Below, piece by piece: positions 40,848-48,936 of a stretch of 64,000 nucleotides of DNA (its first letter is position 1; the number at the start of each line of letters is the position of its first letter). The notes under the pieces were generated by a model. That model worked only from the letters and a program-made list of their open reading frames with translations. It was not told the origin of the DNA and did not search any database. Both the position numbers and the translations under genes were made by a program. This DNA comes from Saccharopolyspora endophytica (lineage in GTDB: Bacteria; Actinomycetota; Actinomycetes; Mycobacteriales; Pseudonocardiaceae): contig NZ_JAGPXE010000019.1 in the NCBI RefSeq assembly GCF_018070075.1, positions 1 to 64,000 on the forward strand, written 5' to 3'.

Positions 40848-42167
40848 GTGTCAGTGGCGATGCCGGGGTCGGTTCCTGTTGCGGAGGCGGTGGACGGCCG
40901 CCAGGTGCGGAAGGTGGCGTTGTCCGGGCTGCTGGGCACGGTCATCGAGTACTACGACTTCCTGCTCTACTCGACGATGGCCGCGCTGGTGTTCGGGACG
41001 TTGTACTTCCCCGGGTCCAACCCCGCCGTGTCCACCATCGCCGCGTTCGGGACGCTGGCCGCGGGGTACGTCGCGCGGCCGCTCGGCGGGTTGATCTTCG
41101 GGCACTTCGGCGACAAGCTCGGGCGCAAGTCCGCGCTGGTCATGAGCATGGTGCTGATGGGTGTGGCGAGCGTGCTCATCGGCGTGCTGCCCACGTACTC
41201 GTCGATCGGGTTGACCGCCCCGGTCCTGCTGGTGCTGCTGCGCTGCGTTCAGGGGATCGCGGTGGGCGGTGAGTACGGCGGTGCGGCGCTGATGGTCATC
41301 GAGCACGCCGATGCGCGTCGCCGCGGAGCGTGGGTCGGCGTCATGCAGGCGGGTTCGCCGCTGGGGTCGCTGCTGTCGAACGGGGCCGTCGCGCTGGTGA
41401 CGTTGCTGCCACGGGAGGACTTCGTGTCCTGGGGATGGCGGATCCCGTTCCTGGCCAGCGCGATCCTGCTGATCATCGGCCTGTACGTCCGGTTGAGCGT
41501 GGTGGAGAGCCCGCTGTTCCGGCAGGCGATGGCGAAGGCGGGTGAGCGGGAGTCGTTGCCGCTGCTGCGGGTGCTGCGGCGTCCGCGCGCGGTGCTGCTG
41601 GCGTGCGCTGCGGGGATCGGGCCGTTCGCGATGACGGCGCTGATCGGCTCGCACAGCGTCGCCTACGCCAAGGGGCTCGGCTACGACCTGCCGGACATCA
41701 TGCGCGCACACCTGCTGATCAGCCTGACCGGCCTGATCGGGATCCCGATCTTCTCCGCCCTCTCCGACCGCATCGGCCGACGCCGGGTGCTGCTGATCGG
41801 CGCGTCCGGGGCGGTGCTGTTCGCGTTCCCGATGTACGCCCTGCTGGAAGCGCGGACCGTGCCGGCGATGATCGCGGCGCTGGTGGTCGCGCAGATCTTC
41901 CAGAACCTCATGTACGCGCCGCTGGCACCGATGCTGTCGGAGATGTTCGGGACCCGCGTGCGCTACACCGGGGTGTCGCTGGGGTACCAGATGGCGAGCC
42001 TGCTCGGCGCAGGCTTCACCCCGATGATCGCGGCGACGCTGGTGGCCGGCACGGGCGGGTCGAGCCTCCCGTTGAGCTGCATCATCGTGGGTGCGGTCGG
42101 TATTTCGATCGTCTCGGTCCTGCTGATCTCCGAGACCCGGGGCCGGGATCTCGGTGAGGAGCGGTGA
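40848..42167 (+). CDS. MFS transporter, MHS family, coupled to a CoA ligase
   Basis: A 439-residue 12-helix MHS-type carrier with GTVIEYYDFLLYSTMAALVF, the GHFGDKLGRKSALV loop, CVQGIAVGGEYGGAALMVIEHA and FGTRVRYTGVSLGYQMA. Start is taken as GTG 40848 with GGAGG 5 bases upstream; GTG 40845, GTG 40854 and ATG 40860 are all in frame. Its stop overlaps the start of the downstream acyl-CoA ligase as GTGA, so the two likely import and then activate the same carboxylic acid. The KstR2-like operator in front suggests control by a CoA-thioester-responsive TetR repressor. Confidence 0.88.
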   Translation: MSVAMPGSVPVAEAVDGRQVRKVALSGLLGTVIEYYDFLLYSTMAALVFGTLYFPGSNPAVSTIAAFGTLAAGYVARPLGGLIFGHFGDKLGRKSALVMSMVLMGVASVLIGVLPTYSSIGLTAPVLLVLLRCVQGIAVGGEYGGAALMVIEHADARRRGAWVGVMQAGSPLGSLLSNGAVALVTLLPREDFVSWGWRIPFLASAILLIIGLYVRLSVVESPLFRQAMAKAGERESLPLLRVLRRPRAVLLACAAGIGPFAMTALIGSHSVAYAKGLGYDLPDIMRAHLLISLTGLIGIPIFSALSDRIGRRRVLLIGASGAVLFAFPMYALLEARTVPAMIAALVVAQIFQNLMYAPLAPMLSEMFGTRVRYTGVSLGYQMASLLGAGFTPMIAATLVAGTGGSSLPLSCIIVGAVGISIVSVLLISETRGRDLGEER

Positions 42168-43801
42168 GCACGTTCGCCGAGGTCGTGCGCTCGCGGGCCG
42201 GCGACGAGCGGGTCGGGCTGCGCTTCGAGGAGCGGTCGTGGACGTGGGCGCAGGTCGTCGCCGAAGGGGCGCGGCGCGCGGCATGGCTTCGCAACGCACG
42301 TGTTCGGCACGTCGGGTTGCTGCTGGAGAACGTGCCCGACCACGTGTTCTGGATCGTCGCCGCCGCGCTGGAGGGCGTGGTCGTGGTGGGCATCAACCCG
42401 ACCCGGCGGGGCGCCGGTCTCGCCCGCGACATCCGGCACACCGAGTGCGAGGTCGTCGTCACCGAGACGCGCTTGGCGGGACTGCTCGACGGGATCGACC
42501 ACGGAGCATCGGTTTTCAACGTCGACAGCGACCTCAACCTGCTTCCCGAACGCGCTGACCTGCCATCGGTTTCACCGGAACCGGACCGGACGTTGTTGCT
42601 GCTGTTCAGCTCCGGGTCGACCGGGGCGCCGAAGGCGGTGATCTGCTCGCAGGGCCGGTTGGGTGCGCTCGCGGAGTCGCTGGCCGTGCGCACCGAGCTC
42701 ACGCGGGACTCGGTGTCGTACCTGTGCATGCCGTTGTTCCACGGCAACTCGGCGATGATGAACCTTGCACCGGCGATGCACGTCGGGTCGACTGTGTGCC
42801 TGGCCCGGAAGTTCTCCGCGTCCGGCTTCGCGCGCGACATCCACCGCTACGGCGTCACCTTCGTCAACTACGTGGGACGCACGCTCGCCTACGTCCTCGC
42901 GCGGCCGGAGACCGATGCCGACCGGCGCAGCACGCTGCGGCTCGCCGTCGGTACCGAAGCCTCACCGGCCGACGCCGAACGGTTCGCGGAGCGCTTCGGC
43001 TGCCGGGTCTCCGAGGGGTACGGGATGAGCGAGGGCGTGCTGCGGATCAACCGGACCGCCGACAGCCCACCGGACTCGCTCGGTCTGCCGGTGGGCGGGC
43101 TCGACGTCCGGGTGCTGCGGGAGGACACCGGAACCGAATGCCCGCCCGGGGTGTTCGACGAGCACGGGCGGTTGAGCAACGCCGAGGAGGCCATCGGGCA
43201 GATCGTCGCCCTCGGGCAGGCTGCCGCGTTCGAGGGCTACTACAACAACCCCGAGGCCCAGGCCGAGCGCGTGCGCGGCGAGGACTTCTGGACCGGCGAC
43301 CTCGCCTACCGCGACGCCGACGGGTTCTTCTACTTCGCCGGGCGCACCGCCGACCGGCTCCGCGTCGACGGCGAGAACTTCGCCGCGGCGTCGGTGGAAC
43401 GAATCCTCCAGCGCTGGGAGCCGGTCGAAGCGGTGGCGGTCTACCCGGTGCCGGACCCCCGCACCGGCGACCAGGTCATGTGCGCCCTCCAACTCCGGGG
43501 CGAGTTCGATCCGGTGGCCTTCGCGGATTTCCTCGCCGCTCAGCCCGATCTGGGCACCAAGTGGCTCCCCCGCTTCGTCCGCATCACCGGCGAGATCCCC
43601 CTCACCGCCAGCAACAAGACGACCAAAACCCCCTTGCGCCACGCGGCCTGGCGCACCGACGACACCGTCTACCACCGCCCGACGGCCGAGCTCCGGTACG
43701 ACCGCTTCGCAGCGGAAGACCTGCACCGCTGGGAGAGCGCCTTCATCACCCACGCTCGCGCAGCGCTGCTACCACCGGAACCCGGCTCACCACGCCGCTG
43801 A
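42164..43801 (+). CDS. AMP-forming acyl-CoA synthetase (FadD17-like)
   Basis: A 545-residue ANL-family ligase that makes acyl-CoA from a carboxylic acid, ATP and CoA. Motifs: LLLFSSGSTGAPKAVICSQG (A3, about residues 145-164), EGYGMSEGVLRIN (A5), WTGDLAYRDADGFFYFAGR (A7/A8), and the C-terminal catalytic Lys region SNKTTKTPLRH. The GTG start overlaps the transporter stop. Overall it resembles mycobacterial FadD17/FadD1-type enzymes of steroid side-chain or branched-acid activation; that resemblance and the KstR2-like site agree, but the substrate is not shown. Confidence 0.88.
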   Translation: MSTFAEVVRSRAGDERVGLRFEERSWTWAQVVAEGARRAAWLRNARVRHVGLLLENVPDHVFWIVAAALEGVVVVGINPTRRGAGLARDIRHTECEVVVTETRLAGLLDGIDHGASVFNVDSDLNLLPERADLPSVSPEPDRTLLLLFSSGSTGAPKAVICSQGRLGALAESLAVRTELTRDSVSYLCMPLFHGNSAMMNLAPAMHVGSTVCLARKFSASGFARDIHRYGVTFVNYVGRTLAYVLARPETDADRRSTLRLAVGTEASPADAERFAERFGCRVSEGYGMSEGVLRINRTADSPPDSLGLPVGGLDVRVLREDTGTECPPGVFDEHGRLSNAEEAIGQIVALGQAAAFEGYYNNPEAQAERVRGEDFWTGDLAYRDADGFFYFAGRTADRLRVDGENFAAASVERILQRWEPVEAVAVYPVPDPRTGDQVMCALQLRGEFDPVAFADFLAAQPDLGTKWLPRFVRITGEIPLTASNKTTKTPLRHAAWRTDDTVYHRPTAELRYDRFAAEDLHRWESAFITHARAALLPPEPGSPRR

Positions 43802-43808
43802 GGGCGGA

Positions 43809-43823
43809 TCTGCTCAGGGCAGC
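43809..43823. promoter_or_regulatory. PopR-like operator upstream of the clpP pair
   Basis: TCTGCT-CAG-GGCAGC agrees with the S. lividans PopR box TCTGCC-3N-GGCAGA at 10 of 12 defined positions and lies 42 bp before the first clpP start. The consensus is quoted from memory. The convergent XRE gene at 45072-45407 is the candidate binder. Confidence 0.5.
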
Positions 43824-43864
43824 GCGGGGCTTCGCGAGCGGGGTGGCGGGGGCATGGTCGGGTC

Positions 43865-44488
43865 ATGGCCAACGATGAGAAGCAGCCGATGTTCGACCAC
43901 CGGCTTCGCGAGAGGTTCTACGACCAGCGGGTTCTGGTGCTCGACGGTCCGCTCGAAGACGACAACGGGACGGTGCTGATCACGCAGATGCTGTCCCTCG
44001 CCCACTCCGATCCCGGCAAGGACATCGCGCTGTGGATCCACTCCCCCGGCGGCTCGGTGCCGGCGATGCTCGCGATCCGCGACGTGATGCGGCTCGTGCC
44101 GTGCGACGTGTCCACGCTCGCGCTCGGACTCGCGTGCAGCGCGGGCCAGTTCCTGCTGTCGGCGGGCACTCCCGGCAAGCGCTTCGCTCTGCCGCACGCG
44201 CGAATCCTGATGCACCAGGGTTCGGCCGGGATCAGCGGTTCGGCCGTCGAGGTGGAGGTGCAGGCCGATGACCTGCGCTACACGCGGGACACGGTGCTCG
44301 GCCTGATCGCCGAGGACACCGGGCAGCCCGTCGAGCGGGTCTTCGCCGACTCGCTGCACGACCGCTGGTTCAGCAGCGAGCAGGCCCGCGAGTACGGGTT
44401 CGTCGACCACATCGTCGACGGTCTGGGTCAGGTGATGCCGATGCGGACGCCCATGGGCCTCAGCGCGGAGACGGGAGTTCGGGCATGA
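43865..44488 (+). CDS. clpP: ClpP protease subunit, ClpP1-like, catalytic triad intact
   Basis: A 207-residue Clp protease proteolytic subunit. The triad is complete: Ser in [14 protein letters not shown], His in [13 protein letters not shown] and Asp in [20 protein letters not shown]. The body is close to ClpP1 of mycobacteria. It forms 14-mer chambers that are fed by ClpX or ClpC. It overlaps the second clpP by 4 bp, and the two probably form a mixed complex like the accessory ClpP3/ClpP4 of Streptomyces. A PopR-like box precedes it. As the main clpP1P2 pair normally sits with tig and clpX, this is likely the accessory, inducible pair. Confidence 0.92.
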   Translation: MANDEKQPMFDHRLRERFYDQRVLVLDGPLEDDNGTVLITQMLSLAHSDPGKDIALWIHSPGGSVPAMLAIRDVMRLVPCDVSTLALGLACSAGQFLLSAGTPGKRFALPHARILMHQGSAGISGSAVEVEVQADDLRYTRDTVLGLIAEDTGQPVERVFADSLHDRWFSSEQAREYGFVDHIVDGLGQVMPMRTPMGLSAETGVRA

Positions 44489-45075
44489 CCAGCTACACCA
44501 TCCCCAACGTCATCACCCGCAGCTCCCACGGCGAGCGGATCATGGACGTCTACTCGCACCTGCTCGCCGAACGCATCGTCTACCTCGGCACGCCCATCGA
44601 CTCCGGTGTCGCCAACGCGCTGATCGCCCAGCTGCTGCACCTGGAGGCCGACAGCCCGGATCGGGAGATCAACCTCTACATCAACTCCGAGGGCGGTGAC
44701 CCGTCCGCGATGCTCGCGCTCTACGACACCGTCCGCTACATCAAGGCTCCGGTCGCCACGACCTGCGTGGGCCAAGCTGTCGCGGCCAGTGCGGTGCTGC
44801 TCGCGGCAGGAGCACCCGGCCGTCGCGCCGTGCTGCCGCACACGCGGGTGGTGCTGCACCAGCCGGCCGCGCAGGGCCGCGGCACCATCCCGGACCTGAT
44901 CCTGCAGGCGGACGAGGTGATCCGGGTCCGCACCCAGCTGGAGGAGATCCTGTCTCGGCACACCGGCCAGGAGGTGCCGACGCTGCGCCACGACACCGAC
45001 CGCGACCGGGTCTTCGACGCGCCGGAGGCGGTCGCCTACGGCCTCGCCGACCACGTCCTGGAGGAGCGGGGTTAG
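44485..45075 (+). CDS. ClpP-family subunit, ClpP2-like, with the catalytic serine replaced by alanine
   Basis: A 196-residue ClpP homologue. Compared with ClpP2 (CTGQAASAAAVLLAAG), the matching stretch is [16 protein letters not shown], so the nucleophile position is Ala and a Ser occurs two residues later. The His ([10 protein letters not shown]) and Asp ([20 protein letters not shown]) are kept. It is probably an inactive or altered ring partner of the upstream ClpP, comparable in kind to cyanobacterial/plastid ClpR. ATG 44485 overlaps the upstream stop. Its last 4 bases overlap the stop of the convergent XRE gene. Confidence 0.88.
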   Translation: MTSYTIPNVITRSSHGERIMDVYSHLLAERIVYLGTPIDSGVANALIAQLLHLEADSPDREINLYINSEGGDPSAMLALYDTVRYIKAPVATTCVGQAVAASAVLLAAGAPGRRAVLPHTRVVLHQPAAQGRGTIPDLILQADEVIRVRTQLEEILSRHTGQEVPTLRHDTDRDRVFDAPEAVAYGLADHVLEERG

Positions 45076-45407
45076 GCCGCGATCAGCAGCGGGCCGGCCG
45101 GGCGACCGACGGGAGCGGGAGCCGCGGGCCGGCTGCGCCGGACCTGCCCGGCGATGCTGCCGAGCAGATCGGCGAGGTCGATGCCGAGCGCTCCGGTGAC
45201 CGCGGCGATCATCTCGCTGGAGGGTTCCTTGCGGCCCCGCTCGATCTCGGAGAGGTACTGGGGTGAGACACCGGCTCGCTCGGCGACGTCGACGAGCCGG
45301 TCACCCCGGTCTTCCCTGATGGCGCGCAGGCTGCGGCCGAGCTCCTCGCGCCACAGCGGCTCGGGCTCGGTCTCGCGCCTGGGCCTGAACTCAACGACGT
45401 CCGCCAT
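45072..45407 (-). CDS. XRE-family regulator with a C-terminal Ala-Ala (PopR/ClgR-like)
   Basis: A 111-residue protein. The helix-turn-helix is at about residues 20-75 ([38 protein letters not shown]), close in style to ClgR/PopR, the activators of actinobacterial clp genes. The chain ends LLIAA; the C-terminal Ala-Ala of PopR and ClgR is known to mark them for ClpP-dependent breakdown. It lies convergently against the clpP pair with a 4-bp overlap of stop codons. It probably activates the pair through the box at 43809-43823 and is in turn degraded by Clp protease. Start ATG 45407 has AGGA 8 bases upstream. Confidence 0.8.
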   Translation of the reverse strand: MADVVEFRPRRETEPEPLWREELGRSLRAIREDRGDRLVDVAERAGVSPQYLSEIERGRKEPSSEMIAAVTGALGIDLADLLGSIAGQVRRSRPAAPAPVGRPAGPLLIAA

Positions 45408-45507
45408 GCGCCAATCCTGACACCGTCCAGCCACCCGGGAAGCCCGTTCCGCTGACGGCGGAACCGATCAACCCGCCGCCAAGTCCTGCTGGATCATGGC
45501 GGTGGGG

Positions 45508-46368
45508 TCACGAGTTCTGCTCGGCGGGGTCGTAGGACTTCAGGAACTCCTCGAGCGCGGTGAGGTGATCGGTGTTGATCTGGTCGACGTCGGCGTCGAC
45601 GAGTTCGCGCCAGACCGCTTCCCGGGCGCCGGGTTCGATGTCCGGGGTGGCCCAGAAGCGCACCTCGTGGCCCTCGGCGTGGGCGCGATCGACGAGCTCG
45701 TGCAGCTTCTGCCGCTCGTGCTCCGGCATGGGTCCGATGCCCTGCCAGGTGAACAGGCGGGTCCAGTTCTCGGAGAGGACCACGAGGTCGGCGCTGGTGG
45801 CATCGGCCGGCGGCGGAGTGGCGATGCGGCCGTCTCCGGACGCCCAGCGGACCGGGTCGTCGAAGGTCTGGTTGGCCAGCTGGCCGGAGACGACGACCTC
45901 GACGGCGCGGGTGGTCTCGCGGTCGTTCGCCCACGAGCTGACCAGCTGGGGGCGGTCGTCGAGCTGGTCGGCGAGCACGTCCCACACCGCCTGGCCGCCG
46001 TCCTTGACGTCGACGTAGAGGCGCAGCGGCTCGGTGGCACCGTCGTAGATCTCGCCGCCGTTGGCACCGGCGATCTCGGCCAGGGGTTCGAGGTAGAGCG
46101 ACTCCAGGGTGCGGCTGCAGTCGGGCGCGTCGTGGCCGATGCACAGCTCGCCGTTCACCAGCCAGACATCGGCCTCGACGCTCCGGAAACCGTGCGCGAG
46201 CGCGTCGAACAGCGGCCGCGGGTGCTCGTAGTCGTTGTGAGCGTGGGCTCTCTCCAACGGCTGCACCCCGTCGGTGGGGCCCGCCACCGGTTCCGCGTGG
46301 GCGCTGATCGGCACGAAGAGCGCGAGAGCGGTCTGGGCGGTCAGGAAGAATGTCCGAGATGCACGCAT
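45508..46368 (-). CDS. Secreted PI-PLC/glycerophosphodiester-phosphodiesterase-like protein (AIM6-like)
   Basis: A 286-residue protein with an N-terminal signal peptide (about residues 5-25, TFFLTAQTALALFVPISAHA, cut after AHA). The mature part has the TIM-barrel phosphodiesterase motifs RAHAHNDYEHPRPLFDAL, SVEADVWLVNGELCIGHD and ends VDADVDQINTDHLTALEEFL. This is the group that NCBI calls phosphatidylinositol-specific phospholipase C/glycerophosphodiester phosphodiesterase family. The conserved His, Glu and Asp near the N-terminus are the likely metal and acid/base residues. Substrate unknown. It is a single gene. Confidence 0.82.
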   Translation of the reverse strand: MRASRTFFLTAQTALALFVPISAHAEPVAGPTDGVQPLERAHAHNDYEHPRPLFDALAHGFRSVEADVWLVNGELCIGHDAPDCSRTLESLYLEPLAEIAGANGGEIYDGATEPLRLYVDVKDGGQAVWDVLADQLDDRPQLVSSWANDRETTRAVEVVVSGQLANQTFDDPVRWASGDGRIATPPPADATSADLVVLSENWTRLFTWQGIGPMPEHERQKLHELVDRAHAEGHEVRFWATPDIEPGAREAVWRELVDADVDQINTDHLTALEEFLKSYDPAEQNS

Positions 46369-46475
46369 GCGCGCTATCCGAGCAGCGCTAGCGGACGCCG
46401 AGGTGGCCTGTCGGTTGCGGATGGGCCGCGCCCGGTCGACTGCGGCACGAACTCCACCACCGGAGGTTCGCGCGA

Positions 46476-47129
46476 TCAGTCCCGGACGAGGCGGCGGGTG
46501 TACCCGGCGGCCAGCAGGCGCTGATAGGCCGCTTCGACCTCGGCGGGCACGTCTTGCGGAACGGCGAAGCCGCGCTCGGCGTAGAGGGTGATGCGCTGGG
46601 TGTCGCCGACGAGCATGTCGATGACGCGGTCGGCGTCACCGATGGCGCGGACGTAGTCGTCCAGCGGGGTGCGCTGCGAGCTGCAGACGATGTCCGCCTC
46701 GGGCCAGACCTTCTTCGCCGTGGCGAAGGCGCGTCGCTGCTGGTACGGCTTGGACACCAGCAGCAGGGACTCGGTCTCCCGGCCGGCGAGGGCCTGGCGG
46801 GTGAACTCGATGTTCTCGGCGGTGTTGGTGGCTTTCGGCTCGACGACGATCGCCGCGCCCGGAACGCCGCGCCCGATCGCGTGCTCGCGGTAGTGCACGG
46901 CCTCGCCGCGCGGGAAGCGCTCGACGGTCGTCGGGGCGTTGGCGCCGGTGAACACGACCAGCGGGAACCACCCGCTTCCGTAGAGCTCGACGATGTGGTC
47001 GGCGACGCCGAGATCGTGGCTGCCCAGCCCGACTCCGACGTCGCAACGCCGCAGCTCGTGACCCATGTCGTGGTAGTCCCACAACAGCTCCGCGTCGGCG
47101 CGGTGCTCCTCCGGAACGGCAGTCCCCAT
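46476..47129 (-). CDS. YdcF-family (DUF218, SanA/ElyC-like) protein
   Basis: A 217-residue DUF218 protein. The core is recognisable: VGVGLGSHDLGVADHIVELY, VVFTGANAPTTV, FPRGEAVHYREHAIGRGVP, IVVEPKATNTAENIEFTRQ and LLLVSKPYQQRRAFATAKK, the usual Rossmann-like order with the Glu-x-x-(S/A)-x-(N/T)-T-x-E-N motif. No membrane helix is present, as in E. coli YdcF, which binds AdoMet. The function in envelope or metabolite handling is unknown. It runs in the same direction as the HtrA gene, 50 bp behind it, and may be cotranscribed. Confidence 0.85.
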   Translation of the reverse strand: MGTAVPEEHRADAELLWDYHDMGHELRRCDVGVGLGSHDLGVADHIVELYGSGWFPLVVFTGANAPTTVERFPRGEAVHYREHAIGRGVPGAAIVVEPKATNTAENIEFTRQALAGRETESLLLVSKPYQQRRAFATAKKVWPEADIVCSSQRTPLDDYVRAIGDADRVIDMLVGDTQRITLYAERGFAVPQDVPAEVEAAYQRLLAAGYTRRLVRD

Positions 47130-47179
47130 CGACGCCTCACCTCCACAGCTCGGACCGATCCGGCGAACCTATCCTCCGG

Positions 47180-48142
47180 TCAGGCCGCCGCGTCCTGGAG
47201 CTCGGTGGGTTCTGCGATGACGTCGACCATCGCGCCGTTGCGGGTGACGGTGATCTGCAGCGGCTTGCCGATGGCTTCGGCGAACATGAGCCGTTGCAGC
47301 CCCTGGGCGTTGCGGACCGGCTCGCCCGCGGCGGTCAGCACGAGGTCGCCGGGGTGGAGGCCGGCGCGGTCGGCCGGGCTGCGGCGCACGACGTCGACGA
47401 CCCGCAGACCGGTGCGCTGGTCGATCCGCCGCGCCAGCTCCTCCGGCAGCGGCGCGGGCGTGGTGACCAGGCCGAGGTAGGCGCGGCGAACCCGCCCGGT
47501 GCGCATCAGCGAGTAGATGATCCGGCGGGTCGTCGAGTTGATCGGAATCGCCAGCCCCACGCCGATCCCGGCCACGGCCGTGTTGATCCCGACCACGACG
47601 CCTCGTGCGTCGGCGAGGGCACCGCCCGAGTTGCCGGGGTTGAGCGCGGCGTCGGTCTGGATGACGTCCTCGATCATGCGAGCGGCGTGACCGCCACCCG
47701 AGGGCATCGACCGTCCGAGGCCGCTGACGACGCCTGCCGTGACCGAGCCGGTCAGGCCGAGCGGATTGCCCACCGCCACCACCAGCTGGCCCACGACGAG
47801 CTCGTCGCTGTCGCCGAGCTCCACCGGTTTCGGCGTCTGCCCGTCCGCGCGGACGACCGCCAGGTCCGACAGCGGATCGGCGCCCACCAAGGACATCTCG
47901 GCGCTGGTGCCGTCGGCGAAGTAAGCGGTCCCGCCGCGCGAACCGCCGAGGACGTGCGCGTTGGTCAGCATGAAACCGTCCGCGGTGAACACCACCGCCG
48001 ACCCCTTGGCCTCGCCCCACGCTCCGCGGGTGCGCAGGCTGGCCACGCTGGGCGTGATCTCCGCGGCCACCGAGCTCACGGTGCGCGAATAGGCATCCAT
48101 CGCCCCCGCGTCGGACGATTCGGGAGCTCCGTGCTCAGCCAT
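47180..48142 (-). CDS. HtrA/DegP-type serine protease with one PDZ domain, apparently cytoplasmic
   Basis: A 320-residue trypsin-like protease plus PDZ. The triad is His63 (LTNAHV), Asp93 (SDLAVV) and Ser172 (NPGNSGGAL); the PDZ domain follows from about residue 215 (YLGLVTTPAPLPEELARRI, VVRRSPADRAGLHPGDLVL). The oxyanion and loop regions look normal. Unlike most HtrA proteins there is no signal peptide or membrane helix at the N-terminus. ATG 48142 has GGGGAGG 5 bases upstream, so a missed upstream signal is unlikely. It may act inside the cell or leave it another way. Confidence 0.88.
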   Translation of the reverse strand: MAEHGAPESSDAGAMDAYSRTVSSVAAEITPSVASLRTRGAWGEAKGSAVVFTADGFMLTNAHVLGGSRGGTAYFADGTSAEMSLVGADPLSDLAVVRADGQTPKPVELGDSDELVVGQLVVAVGNPLGLTGSVTAGVVSGLGRSMPSGGGHAARMIEDVIQTDAALNPGNSGGALADARGVVVGINTAVAGIGVGLAIPINSTTRRIIYSLMRTGRVRRAYLGLVTTPAPLPEELARRIDQRTGLRVVDVVRRSPADRAGLHPGDLVLTAAGEPVRNAQGLQRLMFAEAIGKPLQITVTRNGAMVDVIAEPTELQDAAA

Positions 48143-48210
48143 CTCGACCTCCCCGCCTCAAGCCGTTGCCGGGATAACACCGCCCCACCACCGGGACATT
48201 CCCGGAACGA

Positions 48211-48846
48211 TCAGCGGTAGGCGCGGAGGAAGGCGTCGACCCCGTCGGCGATGAGGGCGTGGAGCTCTCCGGTGTTGCGGGCCAGATCCGGGTCCTCGTC
48301 GATGACGTCGAGGGCCAGGCGCATGGTCAGGGCGATGAAGTGCTGGACCGCGCGGCGCGGGTCGGGGACGTGCAGGTCTCCCCTGTCGGCGTAGCGGGTG
48401 AAGCGCTGCTCCAGGGAGCGTTCCGGCTCGTCGTCGAGCCCGTCGGGCAGTCGCGGAGCCGGTGGCGCCTGGGCGTTGAGGCGGCGGAAGTTGACGTAGA
48501 CCGAGGACGGGAAGGTCTCGGTGGTGACCCGCTGCGCGAAGGCGTGCAGTGCTTCGCGCAGGTCCCGGTCTTCGGTGAGCTCCTCGTCGATGGCCGCGCG
48601 GATGGTGGTCAGCAGGACGTCGCCGGAGCGCTCCAGGACCCCTTGGAACAGGGCGCGCTTGTCGCCGAAGTGGTCGTAGACCGTGCGCTTGGAGACCTCG
48701 GCGCGGGTCGCGATCGCGTCGACGCTGGTGACCTCGAAGCCTTCGGAGACGAACAGCTCCTCGGCCGCGTCCAGGATGGCCGCGCGCTTCATCTCGGTCC
48801 GCTTGCGCCGGCCGGGTGACTGCGGGGCCGTCCTGGGTGTCGCCAT
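48211..48846 (-). CDS. TetR-family repressor of the adjacent efflux operon
   Basis: A 211-residue TetR regulator: helix-turn-helix at about residues 25-70 (ILDAAEELFVSEGFEVTSVD, AIATRAEVSKRTVYDHFGDK), then a helical ligand-binding domain that ends in a TetR_C-type region. It is divergent from an MFS exporter, and the 17-bp palindrome 48875-48891 in the shared gap is the likely operator, 28 bp from its start and 46 bp from the exporter start. The ligand is probably an exported toxic compound. Confidence 0.88.
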   Translation of the reverse strand: MATPRTAPQSPGRRKRTEMKRAAILDAAEELFVSEGFEVTSVDAIATRAEVSKRTVYDHFGDKRALFQGVLERSGDVLLTTIRAAIDEELTEDRDLREALHAFAQRVTTETFPSSVYVNFRRLNAQAPPAPRLPDGLDDEPERSLEQRFTRYADRGDLHVPDPRRAVQHFIALTMRLALDVIDEDPDLARNTGELHALIADGVDAFLRAYR

Positions 48847-48874
48847 GGTTCACATCCTATTCTCAGCCAATTCA

Positions 48875-48891
48875 CACTACACCGTGTAGTG
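48875..48891. promoter_or_regulatory. TetR operator between the repressor and MFS genes
   Basis: CACTACAC-C-GTGTAGTG is a perfect 8-bp inverted repeat about a single base, in the middle of the 90-bp divergent gap. Size and symmetry fit a TetR dimer site controlling both directions. Confidence 0.75.
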
Positions 48892-48936
48892 TAGTTTTCA
48901 CCGGGGCAAGCGCACACCGAACGCGAGGAGCGGTTC

